Numbered from the stretch's first letter, positions 40,190 through 48,687 are shown. The stretch: 64,000 bases of DNA from an uncultured Bacteroides sp. (GCA_902388495.1 CABMPP010000017.1:21807-85806), one strand, 5' to 3'. Numbers and translations are program-made. Notes: generated by a model from the sequence alone, not told the origin.

Positions 40190-40312
40190 GGCTCCTCCCC
40201 TAAGTTAGGGGAGGTGGCGCCGGAGGCGACGGAGGAGTGTGTTGCTCCGGACGCGGCTGACACACGCCCCCGCCCTTCGGGCACCCCCTCTAACTTAGAG
40301 GGGGAGTTGGAG
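40190..40312. repeat. Dispersed repeat, second subfamily
   Basis: Begins GGCTCCTCCCCTAAGTTAGG, then GGAGGTGGCGCCGGAGGCGAC, and ends CTCTAACTTAGAGGGGGAG, again with complementary ends. Related to the short piece at 25241-25259. It lies within the 490-nt gap 40141-40633, together with the next two repeats; no gene is seen there. Confidence 0.7.
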
Positions 40313-40372
40313 ATAGTCTGCGTTGCGGCGGAGTAACTCGGTTGTGGGAGCGCGGAGTATCTCGGCTCTCCC

Positions 40373-40490
40373 GCCTGAAAGGGGGAGTACCCCGTAGGGG
40401 GGAGGGGGTTTTCCACAGTGTGTGTGTGTTCCTGCGGTGCGAGAGACCCCTCAGTCCTTCGGACAGCTCCCCTTTCAGGCGGAGCAATTG
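40373..40490. repeat. Palindromic dispersed repeat, copy 11, opposite orientation
   Basis: Begins GGCTCTCCCGCCTGAAAGGG and ends CCCCTTTCAGGCGGAGC, so compared with the other copies the ends are exchanged: the element lies in reverse orientation. The centre includes GTGTGTGTGTG. Confidence 0.75.
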
Positions 40491-40497
40491 AGATAGT

Positions 40498-40560
40498 TCT
40501 GCTTGCACTTGTACTTGCGGCTGCACTTGCACTTGCAGCAGCTGCACTTGCTGTGCCGGC
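40498..40560. repeat. Low-complexity CTTGCACTTG repeat
   Basis: Repeated GCACTTG and TACTTGCG/GCTGCACTTG units over about 60 nt. No coding significance. Confidence 0.6.
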
Positions 40561-40633
40561 GTCGGCGGCTGTCTGGTGTGAGGAATATATGCTTGTTTTC
40601 ATACCTTATATATATTAATGGGTTATTCATTCA

Positions 40634-42541
40634 TTACTCGTTGAAGACGACGCGGAAACCGTTGTCGCTGTAGGCACTGCCGGGGCCGATAACATTACGA
40701 TAGGCGGAACGGCAGTACTTAGGAGTATTACCAAAGCTGCCGTTGCGAACCGTGCGGTCGGAGCCTGTGTCGGGGCCGGCCGGGTCGGTTGCGGGAGCGC
40801 CGGGCGTGCTGCCGTAATCATTGTCGTACCAATCCGCACACCACTCGGACACGTTCCCGTGCATGTCGTACAGCCCCCACGCGTTAGGCTTCTTCGTGCC
40901 GACGGGGTGAGCGATGTTGCCTGAATTAAAGCTATACCAGCCGTAATCGCCCAGCCCGTGCTCCTCGTCGTCCCCGCCGGGGTAGGCGGTCGTGCTTCCG
41001 GCGCGGCAGGCGTATTCCCACTGCGCCTCGGTGGGCAGCGAGGCGCCCGCCCAGTCGGCGTATGCCCTGGCCCCGTACCAAGTTACACGCACGACGGGAA
41101 AATCCGCTTTGCCTGTAGCCGGCGACCATACATCGTTGTTCCATTGAACGCCCAGCACGTTATCCTTTTCGATTAACAGCTGTTTGCCGTATCCCGTCAC
41201 GTTGGCCTTGCCGTCCTTTCCGCACTTGATGTCGTTCAGGAAGGCGGCATACTGTGCGTTGGTCACCGTGTAGCGGCTCATGCGGAAACCTTTGGTCAGG
41301 GTTACCCGGTGTTGTGCTTCGCTATTATTGCGACCAGTCTCCGCGGGCGTGGTGTTCAGCCCGCTGCCATCCTTATCTTTGATGTTCGAACCGTCGGACG
41401 AACCCATCAGGAACGTGCCGGCCCCGATTTTCACGGTTTGCAGCGCGGAGGCGGGCAGGGCGCGGGTGAAGGTTTCGACGGAGCCGCCATATAGCACGAG
41501 ATTGTCCGCCAGCGGGGCGTCCTGAAACACCCACGGGCCGTAGTCCAGGCGTATCAGGCCGGTGGGCGACAACACGGACTGCCCGGGCAGCAGGGCGCGG
41601 TAGGTGTAGGTGGTGGCGTAGTCGGCATCGGCGGGCTGCTCCACGCGGCGCATGATGAGGGTGACGGGGTCGGCCTGCTCGTTGGCGGAGGCCATGATCG
41701 GCAGGGAACGGGGGTTAGCGAGGTCACTCAGGTCCATATCCGCCTCCGTCTGCACGCCGTTCAGCCTCACGGCGAGGGTCTCGTCGGGGCCGCTGCCTTT
41801 CGGTCCGGCGGGCACGCTGACTTGTATCATTGCCATGAGGTGGTGGAAAAGGAGGGAGACGGAGCCGCCGGTGATGGCGGCTTTGCTGTAGCTATGGTTG
41901 TTGTATGCTCCCATCAGGTCGGAAAGGCTGTAGGGGTCTCGGCCGGCGGTGGCGACGGTGGCTGTGGCGTTCTGGTCGGTGGCGGCGCGGAAGACGTAGG
42001 CGGTGGGGTTCATCCGTTCGGGGTGGCCGCCGCAGTCGTCGTAGGGGTAGTAGGCAAAGAACTGGAGGCTGCCGGTGAAGCCGGCGGGCCAGTAGATGTT
42101 GCCTTGCCAGGTGCCGGTGGCGGCGTCGTAGGTGAGCCGGGCGTTGTGGATGGGGTTGCCGCTGGCGGTGAGGACGGTGGTGGGGTCGGTGGCGTTGATG
42201 GCGAAGATGCCGATGGCGTCGCCGTCTTCGAAGGTGGTGCGGAAGGCGGCGTCGGTCACGGCGCGGGTGACACAGGTCCGGGAGCGGGTGGTGCCGGGCT
42301 CCTCAGCGGTGTTTTCAAGTTCCTCTGCGGGGGCGATGGAGATGTCGAAGCGCAGGGCATTGGTATCTGTCCCGATTTCGGTCCCGGCATCGGATACCAG
42401 GGCCTCGTTGGTGCAGGCACCCAGGACAAGGAGCATCAGCAGGCAGGCCGTGACGAGGATGGCGGTCACCAGCCCGCCGAATAACATCAGTCGTCGGTGA
42501 TACTTGCGAGCCATGTTGTGGAGGGAATTAGAGTTCATCAT
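40634..42541 (-). CDS. Fimbrillin-family lipoprotein with FGE/SUMF1-fold domain (paralogue)
   Basis: The 635-aa protein has a signal with lipobox LVLGAC (Cys43; a start at residue 10, MARKYHRR, is also possible), a fimbrillin-type region (about 60-360: ALRFDISIAPAEE, FEDGDAIGIFAINA, LQFFAYYPYDDCGG, VSLLFHHLMAMIQVSV) and a C-terminal FGE/SUMF1-fold domain (about 370-635: VKIGAGTFLMGS, LPTEAQWEYACRAG, WGLYDMHGNVSEWCADWYDN, GSFGNTPKYCRSAYRN, NGFRVVFNE). It is a divergent paralogue of the 38293 gene and lies next to it. The two C-termini differ most in the CRSA-xR-to-GFR segment. Confidence 0.8.
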   Translation of the reverse strand: MMNSNSLHNMARKYHRRLMLFGGLVTAILVTACLLMLLVLGACTNEALVSDAGTEIGTDTNALRFDISIAPAEELENTAEEPGTTRSRTCVTRAVTDAAFRTTFEDGDAIGIFAINATDPTTVLTASGNPIHNARLTYDAATGTWQGNIYWPAGFTGSLQFFAYYPYDDCGGHPERMNPTAYVFRAATDQNATATVATAGRDPYSLSDLMGAYNNHSYSKAAITGGSVSLLFHHLMAMIQVSVPAGPKGSGPDETLAVRLNGVQTEADMDLSDLANPRSLPIMASANEQADPVTLIMRRVEQPADADYATTYTYRALLPGQSVLSPTGLIRLDYGPWVFQDAPLADNLVLYGGSVETFTRALPASALQTVKIGAGTFLMGSSDGSNIKDKDGSGLNTTPAETGRNNSEAQHRVTLTKGFRMSRYTVTNAQYAAFLNDIKCGKDGKANVTGYGKQLLIEKDNVLGVQWNNDVWSPATGKADFPVVRVTWYGARAYADWAGASLPTEAQWEYACRAGSTTAYPGGDDEEHGLGDYGWYSFNSGNIAHPVGTKKPNAWGLYDMHGNVSEWCADWYDNDYGSTPGAPATDPAGPDTGSDRTVRNGSFGNTPKYCRSAYRNVIGPGSAYSDNGFRVVFNE

Positions 42542-42584
42542 AAGGCATTATTTGTTTAAAAGAGTAATGAGTTGGTTTCTGTTT

Positions 42585-43199
42585 CTATCGCAGTCGGTTC
42601 TTTCCCCCTACCGTCCAGACGAGACTGACGGATACCTGCGTAGGTCCCCAGAGGTTCTTCACGCGGTCGCGCTGCTTGTAGGTACGGGTACCGTCGCCTT
42701 GCAGCGTGAAACTGTCGTAGCCGGAGCGGGTGTAGCCCAACCCCAGGCCGAAGTCGAGGGCGAGGTGTCGCGCCAAGGGCAACTGGTAGCCCACGGTGAG
42801 GCCGGCGCTCCACAGGTGGCCCTGGTAGCCGGTGTCTCCGTCGCTCAGGATGCCGCCCAGTATATACTTATATATATTGTATCTGCCTACATTGGCCGAC
42901 AGCCCCAGGTAGAGCCGCCTCTGCTGCTGCAGATACCAGCGCACTTCGGGCGAGAGGAGCCACACCTTCTGCACCCGCCCGCGCTGACTGCCCCACTGCG
43001 CGCGGCTGCCATCCAGGCGGATGCCCATGGCGGGGGAGATGCGCCACTCTATGCCGAGCGTGGGCAGTGCTAAGGCATCATAGAGGAGGTTGGTGCGGAG
43101 GCCGAGGAGGTAGGTATCCGTCTGTACCGGATTCTCCTGACCCATCCCTTTGAGGGAGCATAGCGGCAGGAGCAATAGTAATAGCATCATTCTTTTCAT
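42585..43199 (-). CDS. DUF3575 outer-membrane protein, first gene of pilus set 2
   Basis: The start MKRMMLLLLLLPLCSLKGMGQ is used; the 20 upstream residues fit no signal peptide. The 204-aa protein has the DUF3575 barrel (LGLRTNLLYDALALPTLGIEWRI, SPEVRWYLQQQRRLYLGLSANVGRYNIYKY, GPTQVSVSLVWTVGGKNRLR) and closely resembles the 27227 gene without its charged linker. It is the first gene of pilus set 2, on the - strand. Confidence 0.8.
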   Translation of the reverse strand: MKRMMLLLLLLPLCSLKGMGQENPVQTDTYLLGLRTNLLYDALALPTLGIEWRISPAMGIRLDGSRAQWGSQRGRVQKVWLLSPEVRWYLQQQRRLYLGLSANVGRYNIYKYILGGILSDGDTGYQGHLWSAGLTVGYQLPLARHLALDFGLGLGYTRSGYDSFTLQGDGTRTYKQRDRVKNLWGPTQVSVSLVWTVGGKNRLR

Positions 43200-43237
43200 A
43201 CGTTCTTTTGTTTTAATGATGCCCGAAGGTAAAAACA

Positions 43238-43289
43238 AATGGTGGGAAAAGTGTCGCAATACAAGGATTGCGACACTTTTCCCACCATT
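43238..43289 (-). terminator. Terminator of the Rpn-type gene (23-bp perfect stem)
   Basis: The segment 43238-43260 is the exact reverse complement of 43267-43289, with a 6-nt loop (ACAAGG). On the - strand the stem is followed by TTTGTTTTTACC, a good T-run. It isolates the nuclease gene from pilus set 2. Confidence 0.85.
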
Positions 43290-43309
43290 CTATGGGGTTT
43301 GGAGGGGAA

Positions 43310-44266
43310 TTATAACTTTTCTATCTCCTCGATGGACAAGCCGGAAGCTTTGGCAATGCCGTCTATGGGAAAGCCGAGGGACTTTAGGTTGCGGGCTATG
43401 GAGAGCTTTTCTTCTATGCGGCCTTGCTCAAGGCCTTGTTCAATTCCTTGTTGCAAGCCTTGTTCAATTCCTTGTTGCAAGCCTTGTTGCAATCCTTGTT
43501 GCAATCCTTCTTCCCTTCCTTCCTGCAGTCCTTCCTGTTTGGCTGTGCCCAGCACATCGTTTTGTATCATAATGGCATCGACATGCCGGTCGTAGGCCTC
43601 GCGTTCGGCGGGCTCCATGTTGTAGTAGATGAGTTTCTTTCGTGCCTCGGCCAGTCCCGGTGCTTGGGTGTCGGGGCGGATGCAGCCGGTCTTCAAGTAC
43701 TCAATCCACTCTTCGAGCGGGGTGACGGCCACCTGGTTGAACTCATTGACGCGGATGAGGAAGTATTCGGGGAATATCTCGGCGGGAAGTTTGCGCACAA
43801 TGACCCCCTTCTCCTTGGTGCTTACCTGCAGGAAGTCGCCCGTATGCACGCCTACAAAGGTATTTTGCCCGTGGTATAAGTAATCGTTGCCCTGCCCGAT
43901 GTCGAAGTAGAGGATGCTGATGGAATACACTTTCTTGACGTCAGCGTAGATGCTGCCCAGTTCGATGTGCTCGGTAATGGCCTTTGCCACGCCGTAGAGG
44001 ATGCGCTCCAGATAGTAGAGTTCGCGGGTGTTCTGCACTTCCACGAGGATGATTTCGTCCTTACTGTTGCGCGCCTTGATGTCCACCCGGTTGAATTTGT
44101 CGGCTTCGCTCTGTTGGTTGCCCTCGCTTTCCAGTATCTCCACGATGCGGATTTCCTCGCCCAGGAGCACGGTGAGGAAGCCTTCGAGTACCCCGAAGTT
44201 AGCTTTGTTGCGTAGCAGGCGTTTCACTGCCCAGTCAAAGCGGATGTATCTGTCTTTCTGTTCCAT
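43310..44266 (-). CDS. Rpn family recombination-promoting nuclease
   Basis: The start MEQKDRYIRFDWAVKRLL is used (25 upstream residues rejected). The 318-aa protein has a PD-(D/E)XK nuclease domain (RVDIKARNSKDEIILVEVQNTRE, residues about 70-90: Asp then Glu-Val-Gln) as in Rpn/YhgA-like putative transposases, and a C-terminal QEGLQQGLQQGIEQGLQQG repeat of about 50 residues. Rpn proteins cut DNA and promote RecA-independent recombination. The repeat may vary in length. A TATCTTTG -7 box lies at 44291-44284. It stands as a single gene. Confidence 0.78.
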   Translation of the reverse strand: MEQKDRYIRFDWAVKRLLRNKANFGVLEGFLTVLLGEEIRIVEILESEGNQQSEADKFNRVDIKARNSKDEIILVEVQNTRELYYLERILYGVAKAITEHIELGSIYADVKKVYSISILYFDIGQGNDYLYHGQNTFVGVHTGDFLQVSTKEKGVIVRKLPAEIFPEYFLIRVNEFNQVAVTPLEEWIEYLKTGCIRPDTQAPGLAEARKKLIYYNMEPAEREAYDRHVDAIMIQNDVLGTAKQEGLQEGREEGLQQGLQQGLQQGIEQGLQQGIEQGLEQGRIEEKLSIARNLKSLGFPIDGIAKASGLSIEEIEKL

Positions 44267-44283
44267 AATAACATTGTTTGAGG

Positions 44284-44291
44284 CAAAGATA
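44284..44291 (-). promoter_or_regulatory. -7 box of the Rpn-type gene
   Basis: TATCTTTG on the - strand, 18 nt before the ATG at 44266. No clear -33. Confidence 0.5.
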
Positions 44292-44401
44292 CGAAAAGAT
44301 AGTTTATCTTCGCACAAGCGCCTGTACTTTATATTCTGCAAAATATTTGAGCCTGGCTAGCCGGAGAGAGGCGTCTTGAAAGCCACGGCCCTGGTTTCCG
44401 G

Positions 44402-46339
44402 CTACCCGTCAATGTCCCTGTTCCTGCGGAAAGCCCCCGGCGAAAGACCGATAATCTTCTTGAACACCCGGTAAAGGGACTGGCGATCGTTGAAGCCCGC
44501 CTCGAAAGCTATTTCGTCCATCGTGCAATGGTCGTTGGCAGGTTCGGACAGGATGCGGACGACCTCCTTCACGCGGAACTCGTTAATGTAGGCATTGACG
44601 TTGTTGCCGGTGTGGCGGTTCAGCACACCGGAGAGGAAGTAACGGTTGAAACCGGTCGCCTCTGCAAGGGCGTCGAGCGTCAGGTCAGCACGCTTGTACA
44701 GCTTCTGTTCGTTCATCGCCTTCTCAATTTCGGCCATCACCATTCCGTCGTGTTCGTCGGCGGGAGGTTCGGGGGGAGGCGTTAAGCATCCGGCGTCAGC
44801 AGTCGTGCATCGGTCGGCGGCCGGGGCGCAGCCTTCCGCTGTCATCACCTCTTCTTCCTCGTCATAGGGTATCGTCTTCTCCGCAGGCACTTCCAATCCC
44901 GCCCACTGCTGACTGCGGCGTACCAACTCGTGGTAGGCGGCGCGCGTGCGGCGGTAGTAGTACTGCGTCAGTCCCAGCAGCACAAGTACCACGATGAGCA
45001 CCATCGCCATTGTGACGGCAGTGAGCAGATACATCCGGGCGTGTGCGTGCTCCACCTCCATCTGTTGGTGGTAGATTTTCTGGTCGGCCGCGCGAAGCTG
45101 CTGCTCCACCCGCCGCAGCACCAGTCCGCTGAAAGCCTTCGCCTCCTTGTCCTTGGTCGCCAGCGTGGAGTCGAGGTAGGCCGACGCTGCCTTGCTATTG
45201 CCGATGGCGGTGTAGTAGCGCGTCAGGGCATCGTACATCCGGCTGTTTTTTTCGGGCAGACGGGTGCGGGTGTGATAATCCAGCGCCATGTCGAGATACT
45301 TCCTGGCGGCCGGTGGATTGCCCTTTTCCAGGTAAATCTCCGCCACATCTACCGCCCGCTGCGACACGAAATCGAAATCGTTGGGGCGGGTAATCTTGCC
45401 CAAGGCGGGGACGAGCCACTTTAGCGCCATGTCCGGTTGTTGGCGCAAGTAGTAGTTGCAGCCGATGTTGGCCTCGGTGATGCCTTCCCACACCATCCGG
45501 TCCAGCTCGCTCGGGCGCGTCAGTTCCAATAGGCGCATGAAGCAGGAGTCGGAACGCTCGTAGTCCTTATAGCCGTTGCGGTAGGAGAGGGCCATTCCGT
45601 TGATGGCGGGGTTCAGTGAGCCGTAGTAATTGCCGGGCACGTCGGGGTCGGCGGCCACTTTACGGTAATATTTCAGTGCGTCTTCGTATTCCCGGAAGTC
45701 GTAATACAGGTTGGCAAGGTAGTTGTAGATGTGCGGGCGCGGGGGAAACACCTTCGTTGTAACCGAGTCCAGTTCTGCCGCCGCATCGAGATAGCAGGAG
45801 AAAGCCTTTTCGTAGTTCTCCACAAACACCCGGTAACCCTCTGCTGCCTGATAAAGTCCGAATATCCGTACCAGCGGAAAGCCCTGCTTCCCGGCACGTT
45901 CCGCCAGTGCCAGCATTTTGTCCGAATAATCTTCCGCCGTATACTCCTCCGACCAGGTATAACCACCGCGTCGGCTGTTGTAGAAGCGAACGGTGTTACG
46001 AACCATTTCATCTATCAGCTTCCACTCGCCGGACTTGTCGGCCGCAGCTGCCTCGTCGAAGAGCGTCACGAGCCGGACGCGCGACAGAGAATCGGTGTGC
46101 AGCAGGCTGCCCACTACCCGCATATAGGTATCGTGATATTCGGCATAAGGCTTGCCTACCATCTTGAGAAGCGGGTTCGCCGGAGAGGAAGGGAGGGTTG
46201 TCTTCCTGGTACCGGTAGATAAGGTTGCCTTCCCGGTGCTGACAGGTAAGTTCGTCTGCCCGGCCGAAACAGCACCGGAAAGCAGTGTAACGATGATAAG
46301 GAGTGATAGTGTTCGTAGTATGTATTCTGGTCTGTTCAT
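44402..46339 (-). CDS. Membrane-bound TPR and AraC-type regulator
   Basis: The 645-aa protein has a signal peptide (LRTLSLLIIVTLLSGAVSAG), a long periplasmic region of TPR-like helical repeats (about residues 60-420), one membrane helix (MYLLTAVTMAMVLIVVLVLLGLTQYYY, about 435-465) and a cytoplasmic AraC DNA-binding domain at the C-terminus (ADLTLDALAEATGFNRYFLSGVLNRHTGNNVNAYINEFRV, then IAFEAGFNDRQSLYRVFKKIIGLSPGAFRRNRD). This is a one-component membrane regulator without kinase domains, a type common in Bacteroides. Its targets are unknown. It is divergent from the K+ channel gene by about 100 nt. Confidence 0.82.
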   Translation of the reverse strand: MNRPEYILRTLSLLIIVTLLSGAVSAGQTNLPVSTGKATLSTGTRKTTLPSSPANPLLKMVGKPYAEYHDTYMRVVGSLLHTDSLSRVRLVTLFDEAAAADKSGEWKLIDEMVRNTVRFYNSRRGGYTWSEEYTAEDYSDKMLALAERAGKQGFPLVRIFGLYQAAEGYRVFVENYEKAFSCYLDAAAELDSVTTKVFPPRPHIYNYLANLYYDFREYEDALKYYRKVAADPDVPGNYYGSLNPAINGMALSYRNGYKDYERSDSCFMRLLELTRPSELDRMVWEGITEANIGCNYYLRQQPDMALKWLVPALGKITRPNDFDFVSQRAVDVAEIYLEKGNPPAARKYLDMALDYHTRTRLPEKNSRMYDALTRYYTAIGNSKAASAYLDSTLATKDKEAKAFSGLVLRRVEQQLRAADQKIYHQQMEVEHAHARMYLLTAVTMAMVLIVVLVLLGLTQYYYRRTRAAYHELVRRSQQWAGLEVPAEKTIPYDEEEEVMTAEGCAPAADRCTTADAGCLTPPPEPPADEHDGMVMAEIEKAMNEQKLYKRADLTLDALAEATGFNRYFLSGVLNRHTGNNVNAYINEFRVKEVVRILSEPANDHCTMDEIAFEAGFNDRQSLYRVFKKIIGLSPGAFRRNRDIDG

Positions 46340-46439
46340 GTCTTATTTCACATTTTAGTGCGATAAAGATACAGATTTTGTATACACTCTCCATGGAAAT
46401 CAGTAGTTTTGTGCAACTAAAAAATATATCATTGTATCC

Positions 46440-47285
46440 ATGACATTCAAAGAACATATTCATCATTTTCTGCATAATCAGGCGCTGAAGCGTAAGTTAT
46501 ATGTCATTATCTTCGAAGCTGACACCCCGGCGGGTAAGGCATTTGATGTAGCCCTTATTCTATGTATTCTGCTGAGCATCCTACTTGCCATTGTCGAGAG
46601 TCTGCAAGGGCTTCCGGCATGGCTTGCCACCCCGTTCATCGTGTGCGAATATCTTTTCACTGCATTTTTCACTTTCGAGTATGTCACCCGTATCTATTGC
46701 TCGCCCCGGCCGCGGAAATACATTTTCAGTTTCTTCGGTATTGTCGACTTGCTTGCCACATTGCCGCTTTATCTTGCTTTCTTCCTGCCCGGTGCGCGCT
46801 ACCTGCTCATCATCCGTGCCTTCCGGATCATCCGCGTGTTCCGTATTTTCAAGCTTTTCAACTTCTGGCTCGAAGGACAACGACTGCTTACTTCCTTGCG
46901 GGAGAGCAGCAAGAAGATTGCTGTATTCTTTCTTTTCGTCGTTATTCTTGTCATCGCCATCGGTACGCTGATGTATATGATAGAGGGAGATCAGCCCGGT
47001 ACGCAGTTTACCGATATTCCGAACAGTATCTATTGGGCTTGTGTCACTATGACCACCGTAGGGTATGGAGATATTACACCTGTCACCGCTTTGGGGAAGT
47101 TCCTCTCTGCATGCGTCATGCTGATAGGCTATACTATTATTGCTGTGCCTACAGGTATTGTTTCTGTATCCATGATGAAAGAATACAAAAGGCTCAAGGA
47201 TCTGGAATGCCCCAACTGCCACAGAACCGGACACGAAGAAAGTGCTGAGTATTGCAAATATTGCGGACACAAACTGGGAGTTTAG
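46440..47285 (+). CDS. Voltage-gated-type potassium channel with zinc ribbon
   Basis: The 281-aa protein has the six-helix layout of voltage-gated ion channels: S1 near residue 25, S4 with arginine repeats (IIRAFRIIRVFRIFKLF), and the pore with TTVGYGD selectivity filter (about residue 202), so K+ selectivity is expected. The last 28 residues form a zinc ribbon (CPNCHRTG, then CKYCGHKLGV), an unusual addition that may be regulatory. Its stop overlaps the stop of the convergent PNPOx gene. Confidence 0.85.
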   Translation: MTFKEHIHHFLHNQALKRKLYVIIFEADTPAGKAFDVALILCILLSILLAIVESLQGLPAWLATPFIVCEYLFTAFFTFEYVTRIYCSPRPRKYIFSFFGIVDLLATLPLYLAFFLPGARYLLIIRAFRIIRVFRIFKLFNFWLEGQRLLTSLRESSKKIAVFFLFVVILVIAIGTLMYMIEGDQPGTQFTDIPNSIYWACVTMTTVGYGDITPVTALGKFLSACVMLIGYTIIAVPTGIVSVSMMKEYKRLKDLECPNCHRTGHEESAEYCKYCGHKLGV

Positions 47286-47701
47286 TCGATGGCAAAGTCT
47301 TCTGATTTGAAGCTGCTGTAATATCTTCCTGAAATTGCCGTAAATTTCAGGACACAATAGTCCGGGTCTGTCACGCCTTCCGGGTAGTACATGGTGTCGC
47401 CTTCCCGCCATATCATTTCTTTGCTGGCGCTGTCCGTCAGTACTTCCATCGTGCCGCAAAGCATGACGCCGCGGAAGAAGCGGGTGTCGCAAAAGTACAT
47501 GCAGGCACGGTTGTTTTCCAGATATTGCGCTACGCGCATGGACGAGGTGTTTGTTGTCAGATAGATGGTTTTGATTCCTTCCCTTTTCCGAGGTTGGAGC
47601 ATAGCTTTGATATTGGGGTAACCATCTTTATTGACTGAGCCGATAAAGGCTGTTTTTTGCTTGTCAATGATATTTCCTATTGTTTTTTCTGCATCTCTCA
47701 T
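47282..47701 (-). CDS. Pyridoxamine 5'-phosphate oxidase-fold protein
   Basis: The 139-aa product belongs to the PNPOx-like flavin-binding family (split barrel). Visible pattern: KTAFIGSVNKDGYPNIKAM, KTIYLTTNTSSMRVAQYLENNRACMYF, and FRGVMLCGTMEVL. It is too short for true PdxH and lacks PdxH motifs, so it probably reduces other flavin or heme-type substrates. The gene is 110 nt downstream of the AraC regulator stop and may share regulation with it. Confidence 0.78.
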   Translation of the reverse strand: MRDAEKTIGNIIDKQKTAFIGSVNKDGYPNIKAMLQPRKREGIKTIYLTTNTSSMRVAQYLENNRACMYFCDTRFFRGVMLCGTMEVLTDSASKEMIWREGDTMYYPEGVTDPDYCVLKFTAISGRYYSSFKSEDFAID

Positions 47702-47811
47702 TGTTTTATAGTTAATAGGTTATTGATTGTGCAAAGGTAGGAAGTGATCGAGATATACGGGCAATAAAAAGAAGGGGGAAAATGTCACTTTTTACGGTTC
47801 GTCTACTTGTT

Positions 47812-48687
47812 CTATGGCTTATGTACCTGCCGGTAGGAAAGGGGTGTCTCCCGGGTATATTGCCGGAAACTGCGTACAAAATACGAGACGGTTGAGAAAT
47901 TGAGCTCAAAAGCTATTTCTGAAATTGGGAGGTCCGTATAGGCAAGCAGACGCTTGGCTTCGTCCATCACTTTGTTCCGGATGTATTGCTTGGCATTCAT
48001 ATTCAGGGATGAATTGACAATTTCGTTCAGGTAGTTGGGGGTGATGCAGAGTTTGTCGGCATAATATTGGACGGAGTGATGCTCCTTGAGGTGTGCATTG
48101 ACTAACTGGATAAATCTGTTCAGATGATTGTTACCTGTTTCTCTGTCTGTTTTTTGGGGCGTTGCTGCGTGAAGATAAGCACGGTTGAGTAACATGAGGG
48201 CTTCGTAAAGCAATGCCCGTAGTACGTGCACATCATTCTGACGGTATGTGTCGATTTCTGTTTTAATCTCGCATAGAAGCTGGAGCATCCGTGGGTACAG
48301 AGTATCGGGCAGATGTAGTTTATGGGCTGTTTTCCCTATATTGAAATAAGGCAGATGTTGCACAAACAGCGGGTCCTTGAAGAAGGATGACAGGAATTCG
48401 TCTTCGAAAATCAAGGCGTAACCATTGGATATATGTGCGGTGTCCCAGTTACGTATCTCTCCCGGTTTCGTGAAGAATACATCGCCGGGAACGGCTTCCT
48501 GCGTCTGGTTATCAATGGAGAAAGTGCCTTTTCCCTCGGTGATGAAGGTGATGTCGTAGTAGGTCAAAGTATGTATACTACTTTCGGTCAGGAATTTTCT
48601 GGTGTAGCTAAGTTCTACTACATCAATCAGAAGTTCGCTTCCGTACTTCGTCTTATAGAAGGTATATTGGGGGATAGTGCTTTTCAT
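47812..48687 (-). CDS. AraC family transcriptional regulator
   Basis: The start MKSTIPQYTFYKTKYGSELL is used; 20 residues upstream lie in the leader. The 291-aa protein has an N-terminal cupin-like sensor (YYDITFITEGKGTFSIDNQTQEAVPGDVFFTKPGEIRNW) and a C-terminal AraC double helix-turn-helix (HSVQYYADKLCITPNYLNEIVNSSLNMNAKQYIRNKV, then ISEIAFELNFSTVSYFVRSFRQYTRETPLSYR). Likely partners are the PNPOx gene downstream or the divergent DUF6132/DoxDA pair. Confidence 0.83.
   Translation of the reverse strand: MKSTIPQYTFYKTKYGSELLIDVVELSYTRKFLTESSIHTLTYYDITFITEGKGTFSIDNQTQEAVPGDVFFTKPGEIRNWDTAHISNGYALIFEDEFLSSFFKDPLFVQHLPYFNIGKTAHKLHLPDTLYPRMLQLLCEIKTEIDTYRQNDVHVLRALLYEALMLLNRAYLHAATPQKTDRETGNNHLNRFIQLVNAHLKEHHSVQYYADKLCITPNYLNEIVNSSLNMNAKQYIRNKVMDEAKRLLAYTDLPISEIAFELNFSTVSYFVRSFRQYTRETPLSYRQVHKP

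Noticed and set aside
40141..40602. N-terminal extension of the FGE-fold fimbrillin by 154 codons
   Set aside because: It runs through two dispersed repeats and a low-complexity tract, and the real lipoprotein signal starts at 40140.
38293..40741. A complete diversity-generating retroelement
   Set aside because: No reverse transcriptase, Avd or template repeat found in the window. Only the variable-region-like C-termini are seen, so it is kept as a hypothesis.
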